The notes: generated by a model from the sequence alone, not told the origin. 10,507 bases of DNA from Neolentinus lepideus HHB14362 ss-1 (GCA_001632425.1 KV425731.1:1-10507); one strand, 5' to 3'; shown: positions 1 through 9,007, counted from the first letter of the stretch. Numbers and translations are program-made.

Positions 1-285
1 ATGATAACTATTCGACTGGAGCATATACAAAAAGGCCATGTAACTCGATACATGTACAGCGCCCACTTGCGTTCCTAGATTACAGGTGGGAATTGAAATG
101 ATGCCGGAGAATGAACTTCCATCACTGATGCACGTGATCCCCGCGTCTTTGTTCATTGTCTCCAAGCCACAAACGTGACGCTCGGCCAAAACGGCTGAAA
201 TCGCGCTAGACACGAGGCTGTCGTTATAAAAACAAGGTAAATTGTACGTGCCACCACTTTCATCGCACCAAGTAGACCTTCTAAC
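1..285. other. Intergenic region upstream of the FunK1 kinase gene
   Basis: I see no convincing coding region or RNA gene here. The stretch runs up to the start codon of the kinase gene and holds its putative TATA box near 225. A short imperfect inverted pair (cccacttg near 61-68 with caggtggg near 83-90) is visible, but it is too small to interpret. Confidence 0.5.
225..231 (+). promoter_or_regulatory. Putative TATA box of the FunK1 kinase gene
   Basis: The heptamer TATAAAA lies 61 nt upstream of the first in-frame ATG of the kinase gene. That spacing fits a fungal core promoter with a short 5' leader. The motif is seen directly; its use as a promoter is inferred. Confidence 0.5.
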
Positions 286-2849
286 ATGTCTGCTACGTCC
301 GCTAATCAGCAATCTAGCAACAACTCGGGATCGTCGCCTCACAAGGGCCCTCGAGCAGGTCGGCAAGCCTTTGCCCAGGAGAAGAGACCGGAGCTTGTGG
401 AAGAGCGCAGGCGTATTGCTACGGAAATGTCAGGCTACTTTGTTGGACCTATGCCTATCGAGGACTTCCTCGCCCAGTTTGCTCCTCCACCCGTCGACTC
501 TGGTCGAGGAACGGCTTTCGTAGACGTATTCAAGGACATGGAGAACGTTACTAAAGAGCCCTCGGTGTCCAAAGCGATGGGTGAGGGTGACCACGAGGTG
601 AAAGACAAACCACAAGACGGAAGCTCGTCCAGCGGGAGCCATGGCGGCGTCTCAGATGTAACGAAGGCTGAAACCAAGAAGAATTTCCGTGTAAGGGAGG
701 CCGACATGTATCCTGTTTTCGTAAGCCTGTTCCCCGTCGCTTCAGTCGAATGAACACTGATATTTTCCTAGCGGAAGTGCGTGCAGAAGGCGGAATTATG
801 CTCTACCTTGGTCTTCGTCGATACATCCAATAAGCCAGACCCGACTACTCCTGAAAAGATGAAGCCAGATATCAGCGCATATTCGAATACGATATCCGAC
901 CTTGACAAAACCTCCTGGGAGCACATGGAGCTCTGTGTGGAACTCAAGGCGTCCATGGAGTCGGACCCTTTCGTCGATAGTTCTCACACCGGAGATGTCG
1001 CGGCCGCCACTACTCTTCCTACTGATGCCACCTCCTCCAATACTACCGAAGAGCTCAGTTCGTCACGTTTTACCGAAGAGGAGCTCCGTAAATCGGAGAC
1101 GTACACACAAGCGAGTGGGCATCCGACTCCCTACACTCTAGAGCGGTCCACAAACAAGGCAATCCAAGCCAGGGGCCAGCTGGTCGATTATGCAAACTTT
1201 CAGTGGGAATACCAACATCGCGCTTTCTTATTCCAAGTGATCATCTTCAAAGACTTTGCTCGCCTTCTGCGCTACGATCGATCTGGAGTCATTGTCTCGA
1301 CTCGTTTCAAATATCAAGAGACACCATATCTGGCTCAATTTCTCTCGCGCTTCAACGCTATGTCCGGTGATCAGCGAGGAAAGGATCCTACTGTATCCAT
1401 CGCTACGTCCGAGGAGATCGCTTTGGCCAAGTCGATATTGCCAAAGGAATGCATCGATGACACTAGGCCAATGTTGAAAATGACGATAAATGATGAGAGC
1501 GGCACAAAAGCCGTGATTGTATCGAAACCCAAGTTTCGCTCTCATGCCACCACTGGTCGAGCCACTCGCTGCTACGTTGCGGCCGATATACAAACTGGAA
1601 AGGCTGTTTTTCTGAAGGATTCGTGGCGTTACTTGGTTGCTGGAATGGATCAGGAAGGAGTCATATATCGACTCTTGCACGACCGGAAAGTCAACAACGT
1701 TGCGACAGTGCTTTACCACGGAGACGTAAAGGATCCAAAGACTGGAGAATGTCAAACTACGATCACGTCGCGATTCACGGAGAATGCGTGGGCGATGAAG
1801 ACGAGGACGTTTGTTCGGCATGGGCACTATCGCATAGTGCTCGATGTGATTGGGAAGACGCTTATGGAAGCGCCGTCGTCGCGGGCAATTGTGAAGATAA
1901 TGTATGACGCTCTCGTTGGTACGTAACTCATCTCTGTCATCGTTATGATATGCCAACTTATGTGATGATTTCAACAGCTCACTCGGACGCCTACGAGCGT
2001 GCCAATATATTGCACAGAGATTTGAGCCCGAACAACATACTATTCATTGAGACCGATGACGGTGGTGTGAAAGGTCTGTTGATTGACTGGGACTTATGCC
2101 GAGATCGCACCTCGCTGGAAGTGGAAGGTGCTCGTCTTCGAGGCCGTACGGTGTGTCCTATAACCAATTTCTCATAACACGGTTTTCACTCAACTTTGGC
2201 TTCTTAGGGCACCTGGCAATTTATCTCATGCAATCTTCTCCAACATCCGACAGCACGTCATACTCTGCAGGACGATCTTGAGTCGTCTTTCTGGGTCCTT
2301 CTTTACGCTTGCCTGTCCCTCATTCCAAGCTCTTTGTCCACCAGCGGCGATCTCTTCCAAGTGATGAAAGACGTATTCGACCATTCCTCGTGGCAAGAAA
2401 ACAAACGCTACTGGGTTGGGGGTCAACACAAGCTCGCCGTTATCGTTTTGGGTCGATACATTCGCAAAAGCAATGACTATACAGCGATCACGTTTGCGCC
2501 TGCTCCGTTGAACAGCTTAGTGTTCGAGTTATGGAAGATTTTCAGCTATTGGTCGGAGTACAACAATCGCATGGGCGACATCACAATACAGAGCGTATAC
2601 AAGGCGCACGCAGACCTCTTACATGACTCGAAAGAAGTCCTCCGGCTGTTCCGGACGGCTTTCGAGAGTCCTGGCTGGCCGACGGACAACGATAGGCAAG
2701 AGGGGCTTTTGCCCGCGAGGGTCGTGTCTCTGACACAGACCACAGTCAAACGGTCCAGGCAATCAGAAGGTGAATCATCCGCAAAGAGTCAGCGCGCATC
2801 TCGTGCTGGTGACGCTACTAGTTCTCGGTTAGCGGCTCTTGAGGAGTAG
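286..2849 (+). CDS. FunK1-type fungal protein kinase (Pkinase_fungal), four exons
   Basis: Predicted serine/threonine-type protein kinase of the FunK1 family; substrates of this family are largely unknown. Exons join in frame at 286-720, 772-1918, 1978-2150 and 2208-2849, giving about 798 residues. The introns are 51, 59 and 57 nt, all GT-AG. The N-terminal ~145 residues are polar and probably disordered. The family-typical stretch FLKDSWR contains the likely ATP-binding lysine at about residue 427. The catalytic loop HRDLSPNNIL is at about 540-549 (Asp542, Asn547). The metal-binding motif is DWD (about 564-566) in place of DFG, as is usual in FunK1. The first codon after intron 3 begins the family motif GTWQF, followed by DDLESSFWVLLY. 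The C-terminus is Ser/Arg-rich. Start: first ATG of the open exon, 61 nt after a TATA box. All catalytic residues are present, so the kinase is probably active. The stop is TAG at 2847-2849. No partner gene is evident. Confidence 0.93.
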
Positions 2850-3119
2850 GTTCGAAGACGCGTTGTGTCCATGCTAACATGTTCATGATTCTACTGTGCC
2901 TGTATTCCATGTTCCGGTGTATGTATTACTAGTTGGACGCCCTTTGATTTGATCCGCGCAATATCATCATTCATTTATCGATTTCGAGCTTTGGCTCAGC
3001 TCAGAAAGTTGGATTTACATGTAGTGCCGACAAAAGCTGGAGATGACTGCAGGACTGACTTGATCAAAGAGTCCTTCGGCTGGCGATGTGTGCAGTCATG
3101 TCGCGGACTTCGAGTATTC
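2850..3119. other. Intergenic region with no recognisable gene
   Basis: This is the stretch between the kinase stop codon and the left edge of the duplicated DBP6 block. It should include the kinase 3' UTR, but no canonical AATAAA signal is visible. A 96-codon open frame starting at 2949 runs into the duplicated segment on the opposite strand and has no recognisable domain, so I do not call it a gene. Confidence 0.5.
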
Positions 3120-3680
3120 CAATGCGATGAACTCGCAGTATCTGCTACAGACGTACTAAGCACAATAATCGTCACGAAATTCAATTTTGTGGATCAGCCA
3201 CTGTGGCTAGATCGGGTAAAGGGCACAGCCACCGGGTGACTCGAATCTTTGGATCGAGTACAGAGAAGGGGTGTGCACGGACACTTGCTCAGCGCGTGTG
3301 GTTCCCCTTCGCATACTCTTAGCTTTCCTCGACATATTTCGAGCCGTTCGTGCCTCGCGTCAACCTTGTCCCAGCAGGTTTCCTTCCAAACATCAAAGGC
3401 CGACTCGCGGCTGACTCGCCGTAGAGCCGCCAGTGGCTGTGCGGAGTTGCTGGCACTATAGGAGAGGATACTAAGTTATTCAATATCCATATCCTCAATA
3501 GAACACGATCGCAATAGTCGAGACCTGCAATGCTAACGAAGTAGTTATGGTCGCATCCATGTCCTGGAGATAATATCCACAAGAACCGACATCGTCCAAC
3601 CGCGGTCAAACCAATATAACGTGTGCGATCACTAATAGATCCACCACTGTTGCTGCGATTCCGACCCATGATTGGCTCAC
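3120..3680 (-). repeat. Degenerate duplicate of the DBP6 downstream flank
   Basis: This stretch matches about 5410-6024 in the same orientation with indels. Landmarks are ATGATTGGCTCAC (3668-3680 and 6012-6024), the block around 'ccaaccgcggt' (near 3596 and 5916), 'atagaacacgat' (near 3498 and 5841) and 'cagcaggtttccttcca' (near 3372 and 5726). It shows that the duplicated unit included not only the helicase gene but also about 600 bp beyond its stop codon. The left edge is approximate: similarity fades near 3100-3120 against 5390-5410. Confidence 0.8.
3186..3246 (-). repeat. Dispersed repeat R, copy 1
   Basis: On the minus strand this reads as a ~60 bp segment with the core 'agccacagtggctgatccaca'-like sequence. 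It matches 5482-5545 (same orientation) and 9008-9078 (opposite orientation). Copies 1 and 2 belong to the duplicated block, so their similarity is expected. Copy 3 lies outside the block and is inverted, which shows that R is a separate repeat. The family is not recognised. Confidence 0.65.
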
Positions 3681-5048
3681 AATCACCTCCCTCAGCCGGG
3701 AAAGCGCAGTCTGCATGAGAAAGAGAGGACATGACGCGGCCTAAACCCTATAAACTCACATCGTAGAACAGTGTGAGATACTTCTTGACTCGCCCCAGGT
3801 GGTCCGCGCCGTGGTGAGTGATGAGCGAGGCGGCCGAGGGATGGTAATAGCAATCGCCCGACTGCAGAAGATCACAAGGCCAAAACCCCACACCCAAAAC
3901 CTACCTCCTGCTCCCCACCCCGCCCAGCCCCCACCCGATGCACATAATTCCGCAACTGGGACGTCGTAGCTCACCCCGCGCGAGATCAGTCTGCGCAGTG
4001 CGTTCAGGTGCATCCAGCTATACAATTAATAACCGACGGAAGGGACAGACGGATATGTCGACCTCGTCCCTCTTTAACTTCTCCAATATCGCCCGGCGCG
4101 AGGTCGCTGCTATATGCGTGCTCGAACAACTCCACCAGCTTCACCAAACTCCGTGCTCTCCACGCTTTTCGTGAACACCAGCGCGTTCGTAACGCCACGC
4201 TGATCTGTCAAGTAGAGCCTCGCCTACGATCATGTGTTCCTACAGCAGCGCGGATCAGCTTAACCGAGAAACAGTATAGACGTAGAGTAAATCTTACCCT
4301 AAGAGTCGCCGGCATGATGAGCTTCTCCATTCTCCCAAATACTTGGGATCTCTGAGACCCCTCTAGCCAACAGCAAAGTTCTTGACTCTCGTCCAGGTGT
4401 GTGAACGTGCAAGCGGTAAGTTGCAGCGTGGGTCATCGAGAGAGAATGGACGCGAGAGGGGGGGCGATGGAGAGAACTTCTGCTAACCAGTCTTGGAAGG
4501 CCTGGGCGAGCAGTCGATCGGCTTCGTAGATTACCTGTGTCCCATGTTACTTTAAAATCGAACTCATGCTAGTTAAAAGAGATTTTCTGCACCAGATTCG
4601 GGGTACCGTGTAGGTGGTCCATTCCATAAGTCGCCAGGGGTGCAAATCACGATATCCGCCCACCTCGGAGCGTCACTTCAATACGTCGATCTATCTGTAG
4701 TCACGAATCAGAAGAGAACCATGTACTCGGGTGACTTTCCGCAATCAACTGACGTCCTGTCGCAGCACCTATCTGTATCGCGAGTGAACAGTTCCACAGA
4801 ACACCAGCGCGTTCGGATGTATCAAGTAGAGCCTCACATACGATCATAGCGGCGACGATCAGGGTACATGTTACCCTAACAATCGCAGGCATGGTGAGCT
4901 TCTCCATCCTCCGATCTCTGAGACCCTCACCTTCAGACCACGGTTCCGCGTACCTGCGTAACGAGATCCCGCGTCGGCAGGACCTTGGTACGGTGTCTCA
5001 GTGCGAATACAGCGCCGGTAAGAGTGTGCGAACATACCCCGGCGATAT
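3681..5048 (-). pseudogene. Decayed segmental duplicate of the DBP6 helicase gene
   Basis: A collinear, same-strand copy of the intact helicase gene, covering its last exon (about 3690 matches 6040) back to just short of the Walker A exon region (about 5040 matches 8030). Both exons and introns are represented, including the intron 5, intron 4 and intron 2/3 neighbourhoods, so it arose by DNA duplication and not by reverse transcription. It is inactive. Motif II reads YEAD instead of DEAD (GAC to TAC, codons within 4517-4528). A 23-base deletion near 4213 shifts the frame in the exon after motif III. Exon 6 has lost most of its middle, the penultimate exon has lost about 30 bases, and the N-terminal third including Walker A is absent. 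The differences are mixed transitions, transversions and many indels, so the pattern does not look like repeat-induced point mutation. A nested fragment interrupts it at about 4798-4925. Confidence 0.92.
4798..4925 (-). repeat. Nested second partial copy (exon 6 end, intron 5, exon 7 start of DBP6)
   Basis: Within the pseudogene, between the parts equivalent to the motif Ia exon and the exon after it, about 130 bases match 4172-4358 of the same pseudogene and 6978-7216 of the intact gene. Landmarks are 'gaacaccagcgcgttcg', 'tcaagtagagcctc', 'gatcat' and 'ttaccctaa', followed by 'gagcttctccat' and 'gatctctgagac'. It shares the pseudogene's 23-base deletion and several substitutions, so it derives from the decayed copy. 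On the minus strand it encodes a recognisable but broken piece of the helicase core. Confidence 0.82.
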
Positions 5049-5054
5049 GCTAAA

Positions 5055-5212
5055 GATGTGCTTCTCCTTAATGCAGGGAGGCGTTTGCGGTGATTATGAG
5101 CTAATCATGGTCCCTTGATGCGTCGGAACTGCAGCGGTTCCGTTGGTAGCACCGGCCAATCGCACGCGTTATCTTGGGCGATTATCTTCAGGGCATCGTG
5201 GCGTTCGTAACT
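5055..5212 (+). repeat. Inverted fragment of the DBP6 3' end and downstream flank
   Basis: Here the plus strand, not the minus strand, resembles the helicase coding strand. 'agggaggcgtttg' near 5075 matches the last helicase codons (reverse complement of about 6033-6046). 'gctaatcatgg' near 5100 and 'tgcgtcggaa' near 5119 match the bases after the stop codon. 'cgcgttatcttgg' near 5165 and 'attatcttcagggcatc' near 5180 match the downstream flank; the latter is closer to the decayed copy (3564-3580 region) than to the intact one. This is an inverted duplication fragment abutting the pseudogene. Confidence 0.75.
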
Positions 5213-5409
5213 CGATCGGATGTCCTCCCAAACCGCACTTGATTTAGGAATGTCTGAGTAGCAATTTATCAGGAGGACCCAGGGCGCCTGTCATCATATG
5301 GTACGCAGAAGGCTTTTTTTGTGCTGTTCTACTTTACGTGAGGTGTTCTATCCAGTCTGCAGCAAGGGCCACATTAACGCCCGCTCTTCACGAAATAGTA
5401 AACACGACT
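5213..5409. other. Non-coding stretch between inverted fragment and DBP6 flank
   Basis: I see no gene here and no clear match elsewhere in the window, apart from short possible similarities to the helicase flanks. It is probably further decayed duplicated or intergenic sequence. Confidence 0.35.
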
Positions 5410-5481
5410 GCCATTCTAATGCTATAAACTCGCAGTGTCCACTATGACTCAGTACGGACGTACTAAAGACAGTATGAACGG

Positions 5482-5545
5482 GATTCAGATCAGCGACTTT
5501 GGCTAGTTCGGGCGAAGGGCACAGGCACCCGATGGCTCACATCTT
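5482..5545 (-). repeat. Dispersed repeat R, copy 2
   Basis: The minus strand contains 'gagccatcgggtgcctgtgc' followed by 'actagccaaagtcgctgatc'. It matches copy 1 at 3186-3246 and the inverted copy at 9008-9078. This copy sits at the downstream edge of the intact DBP6 unit, about 480 bp past the stop codon. Confidence 0.65.
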
Positions 5546-5637
5546 CAGTGGAATGCGGCATCGAGCACAGCTAGCGAGCGACGCGTGATGGAGAAGGGGA
5601 AGGCGCGCTGAGCACGAAAGGGAATACGGGTGGCACG

Positions 5638-5780
5638 CTACATGGCGGACATTTGCTCAGCGCGTGCGATTCCCCTTCGCATACTCTTAGCTTCGAGCGG
5701 CTCGTGCCTCGCGGCAACCTTGTCCCAGCAGGTTTCCTTCCAGAAATCAAAGGCCGATTCGACGCAGAGCCGCAAGGTGG
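5638..5780 (-). other. Exon-like open segment downstream of DBP6, unknown product
   Basis: A short minus-strand frame reads ESAFDFWKETCWDKV, then an Arg/Glu-rich run ending AEQMSAM and a stop at 5638-5640. It is preceded by a possible splice acceptor (ctcag) at about 5781. The residue composition (Trp, Cys, charged helix) looks protein-like, and much of it (FDxWKETCWDKVxARHE) survives in the duplicate near 3330-3400. I do not recognise a family, and no start or splice donor can be fixed. It may be a remnant exon of a neighbouring gene or chance within the DBP6 3' UTR. Confidence 0.3.
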
Positions 5781-6025
5781 CTGAGCGGGGTTGCTGGCAC
5801 TATAGAGGAGGATTTTCGGCCATTCGATATCCATATTCTCAATAGAACACGATGGCAATAGTTGAGACCTACAATGCTAACAAAGTAGCTATGCATGTCC
5901 TTGAACGAGATCGTCCAACCGCGGTGCAAACCAAGATAACGTGTGCAATCACTGATAGATGGCCGGCGGCATACACAGCTACCTCTGCGATTCCGACGCA
6001 GCAAGAGACCCATGATTGGCTCACA

Positions 6026-8944
6026 TCACCGGCCAAACGCCTCCCTCAGCCGGGAAAGCGCAGTCTGCATGAAACAGATTAGAAAGAGTGGTCAAACCGA
6101 GGGGGGGCCGCTGCCTAGACCCTAGAGGCTCACCCCGTAGAACAGTGTGAGATCCTGCGTGTCCCTCTCCGCCACTTTCACTCTCTTGACTCGCCCCAGA
6201 TGGTCCGCGCCATTCAGTACTGATTTGAAATACCGTGCCTATCAGGAGGTGAGTCATGAGCGAGACAGCGGTAGCAAGGCCGGTCTGGGACAGCTACCAG
6301 GGACGAAGGGATAGTAATAGCAATCCCCCGACTGCAGAAGATCACAACGCCAAAAAAACCAATGAAGAAATAAACCGAAGATCGATACGACGCGGGCGCG
6401 CTTGCCCCGAGCGGTCGGTTGCCCGAAGGGCAATCGCGTACAGTACATCCAGTAAATACGAATCTTATATACGATTTTCTTATCATCCCGAATATGGGCG
6501 CCTCCGGCGCCCCCCCCCCTCGCGACCACATGCGAGCCCGCGAGCCCGACCCGAAACCCGAATTCCAACAACCAAACCCAAAACCCACCTCCTGTTCCTC
6601 GACCAGCGTCCACGCATCATCACCCCGCCCAGCCCTCGCAGTCCTCCCCACCCGATGTATATACTTCCGCATATCAACCGGGACATCGTAACTCACCACA
6701 TGCGCCACCGAGCTAATATCAATCCCGCGAGAGATCAAATCGGACGCGACGATCCTGCGTAGCGCGGTCAGGAATGAACGACAGACCGACGGAAGACCAG
6801 ACGTACATGTTAACCCCGCCCCTCTTGAACTTCTCCAAAATCGTTTTGCGCTCGCCCGGCGCGAGGTCGCTGCTATACGCGCGCACGACCATCTTGCGGC
6901 CGTCACGCTGCGCCCACGCGTCCTCAAAGAACTCCACCAGTTTCACCAGACGCGCCGCGCTCTCCGCGCTTTTCGTGAACACCAGCGCGTTCGTAACACC
7001 ACGCTGATGTATCAAGTAGAGGAGCATCAGCGGTTTCTTCGACGCCTCGCATACAATCATGTGTTCCTACAGCGGTGACAATCAGCCCATGCGAGAAACG
7101 GCACATGTAGAGTAAATGTTACCCTAAGAGTCGCCGGCATGGTGAACTTGTCCATCGCAACACCCTCCTCCCCCTCCGTCGAGCTCCGCACAACGAAATA
7201 TTTGGGATCTCTAAGACCCAGAGCTTTGAGCTTGCCAGGATCGCTGGTCAACGTCGCAGAGAACAGTAACTTCTGACAGGATGCCTCTTTCCTCTCGTCC
7301 AGTTCAGTAGCAATATCCGGAGTAAGGTGAGAAGGTGCAACCGCGTCAGGAAACGGTAAGTTGCAAGGGGATAGATCATCGCGGTCGTCGAGAGAGAACG
7401 GACGCAAAAAGGGGACTGGTGCAGGCGGTGGTCGTATGACGGAGAGTACTTCTGCTAACCAGTCTTGGAAGGACTGGGCGAGTAGTCGGTCGGCTTCGTC
7501 GATTACCTGCCGTCCCAAGTTACTTTAAAATCGAACTCATACTAGCGAAAGGAGATTGTCTTCACCAGAAATCGAAGATGTTGCAACGAGAAGTTCGGGG
7601 TACCGTGTAGATGGTCCATAAGTCGCCCGGGGGTGCAAATCAAGATATCCACCTTGCTTGAGCCACCTCGTAGCCTGTCAGAGGTCGCTTCGGTACATCT
7701 ATCTGTAGTCACGAATCAGAAGAGAACCACGTACTCTGGTGACTTCTCCGCAATCAACTGGGACTGCTCACGGACGAACGAATGATGTCCTGTCGAGGTA
7801 CCTATCTGTATCGCGAGTGAGCAGCTGCGCACCGTATACAAGGCTTATTTGGACACTACTCACCTTCAGACCACGACCTTTGCCGACAGCCTCGAACGTT
7901 TCGCGTACCTGCGTAACGAGATCCCGCGTAGGCAGCACGATGAGTGCTCTTAACCGTGTGACGACGCGAGTCGATAGGATCTTGGTACGGTATCTCAGTG
8001 CGAATGCGTCGCCGGTAAGAGTGTGCGAACATACCTCGACGATTGGCAAGACATATGCCAAAGTCTTTCCGCTACCAGTAGGCGCTGACACGCACACGTC
8101 TCGCGGTGGATCATAGGGCATATACAATGCCCGATTCGATGAGTCTTTGGGCAACAAGAACGGTAACAAGGCCGTCTGGACTGGGAAAGGCGGTGCGACG
8201 TTCAAGAGTCATCTCTGAAGTGTATGAACAAACACACCAGCAAATAACTCGGTAACGCCCACTTCTCCTAATCTCTTCTTCATCCGATCGCTCAAGCCTG
8301 TCTTACCCTCCTCTTCACCAGTTTCAACTAACGGCAGAACTGTGGAAGGGTCGACGAGCTCCGCGCCAACCAGAGCTTCGTCCAATCCTTGAAGTACGAG
8401 ATCTCGCTTGGATGGTGCGTTAGGCAGAGCAGGAAGCGGAAAGGAGGGAAGAGTCGCTGGTGGAGTAGGTGAGCGACGTGAAGGAACGTTCAGAGAGGGA
8501 GTGGATTCTATTGCTGCGAGTTCAGCCTCTGTATTATCAAGTTTTCGACGCTTCTTGGGCATCTTCTCTTCTACCTCGTTTCCCTCAACGTCGACACCAG
8601 CTGCTCTTTCCATCCGTCTTTTCTCTCTCTTCATCTCCTTCGTTTTTCCCTCCTCCTCCTCCTCCTCCTCCTCCACCTCATCCTCAAGCTCCCCAACCTC
8701 TTCTACCGCAGATTCCTCGGGCCCAGCATCAGAACTCTCATCCACCGTCGCAACCTTCTGCCCAGGTACATGCGCAGGGGACTTCCTATGCTTCCTACGC
8801 TCCTTCTTCCTTTTCAGATACCGCTGCTTCGCTCTCGTCTTCCCCTGGTAGGAGACTGTCAGAATAATTTGGCGCTAGATCGAAGACCGCAAAGCTGATA
8901 CTACTTGCTTTCGACTCAACTCCAGTAGAGGCAGTCTGTGACAT
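6026..8944 (-). CDS. DBP6: DEAD-box ATP-dependent RNA helicase, Dbp6/DDX51 type
   Basis: Predicted nucleolar RNA helicase acting in early 60S ribosomal subunit assembly, as Dbp6 does in yeast. Exons on the minus strand: a short first exon from 8944 (end uncertain), then 8844-8238, 8180-7864, 7805-7735, 7674-7566, 7506-7123, 7066-6807, 6754-6589, 6238-6134 and 6064-6026. They join in frame to give about 700 residues (yeast Dbp6 629, human DDX51 666). Introns are 57, 58, 60, 59, 56, 52, 350 and 69 nt. Order: basic and acidic N-terminus with a Glu run; Walker A APTGSGKT (8062-8085); motif Ia PTRDL; TPGRL; DEAD in VIDEAD (7489-7500); SAT (7252-7260); [10 protein letters not shown] (motif V); HRVGRTAR (6634-6657); then the family C-terminus ARYFKSVL...VKRVKV and [12 protein letters not shown] before TGA. 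All catalytic motifs are intact. The start is uncertain: the ATG at 8942-8944 opens a frame ([10 protein letters not shown]) one base out of register with the Lys/Arg-rich frame beginning near 8844. Confidence 0.92.
6419..6433. repeat. Small perfect hairpin within the DBP6 intron insert
   Basis: TTGCCC, loop GAA, GGGCAA: a perfect 6-bp stem inside the segment that the duplicate lacks. Confidence 0.5.
6496..6512. repeat. GC-rich perfect hairpin within the DBP6 intron insert
   Basis: GGGCGCC, loop TCC, GGCGCCC: a perfect 7-bp stem followed by a run of Cs to 6519. It lies in the intron segment unique to the intact copy. A structural or polymerase-slippage role cannot be distinguished from sequence alone. 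Confidence 0.5.
8650..8674. repeat. TCC microsatellite encoding the Glu run of DBP6
   Basis: About eight TCC triplets on the plus strand read as GAG/GGA on the minus strand and encode a Glu tract in the acidic N-terminal region of the helicase. It lies in frame, so changes in copy number would alter only the Glu count. Confidence 0.85.
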
Positions 8945-8950
8945 TACTTC

Positions 8951-8971
8951 AGCAGTCAGTAGTCAGTAGTC
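8951..8971. repeat. Short tandem repeat just upstream of DBP6
   Basis: Three near-identical 7-base units, consensus CAGTAGT (first unit CAGT only partly matching), lie within 30 bases upstream of the helicase start codon, so they fall in its presumed 5' leader. Confidence 0.5.
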
Positions 8972-9007
8972 AGGCCGGAAAAGTTAACGTGCAGTTGCAA
9001 AATGAAT

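Larger units (their letters stand above)
6239..6588 (-). other. Unusually long DBP6 intron with extra internal segment
   Basis: The splice sites are GTGGGT at 6588 and TGATAG at 6239. They join ...LVEEQE to ARYFK, exactly as the helicase family C-terminus requires. At 350 nt the intron is five to six times the size of the others in this gene. Compared with the pseudogene copy (3835-3905), about 210 bases in the middle (roughly 6352-6571) are present only here, bounded on both sides by CCAAA (6350-6354 and 6572-6576). Confidence 0.8.

Noticed and set aside
1228..1974. 248-codon minus-strand frame inside the kinase gene
   Set aside because: It is a shadow of the large kinase exon; the plus strand has the kinase motifs and correct splice sites.
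2949..3239. 96-codon plus-strand frame after the kinase
   Set aside because: It has no recognisable motif, it crosses the edge of the duplicated block, and the corresponding frame in the second copy is not kept open.
3319..3732. 137-codon minus-strand frame downstream of the pseudogene
   Set aside because: It begins inside the decayed last helicase exon and runs through the flank. The equivalent frame in the intact copy is interrupted, so it is not a conserved gene.
3681..5048. Processed (retro-copied) pseudogene of DBP6
   Set aside because: Intron sequences and flank beyond the stop codon are present, and there is no poly(A) tail, so a DNA duplication fits and retroposition does not.
6256..6762. 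168-codon plus-strand frame, Arg/Pro-rich
   Set aside because: It is antisense to helicase exons and intron; the composition is explained by the GC-rich complement and no domain is recognisable.
6214..6927. Long minus-strand frame of 237 codons overlapping the end of the helicase
   Set aside because: It is a readthrough of one helicase exon into the long intron; only the part up to 6589 has helicase motifs, and the family C-terminus is found by splicing to 6238.
8408..8867. Two overlapping Ser/Pro-rich plus-strand frames
   Set aside because: They are complements of the Glu/Lys-rich N-terminal exon and its triplet repeat; low complexity only.
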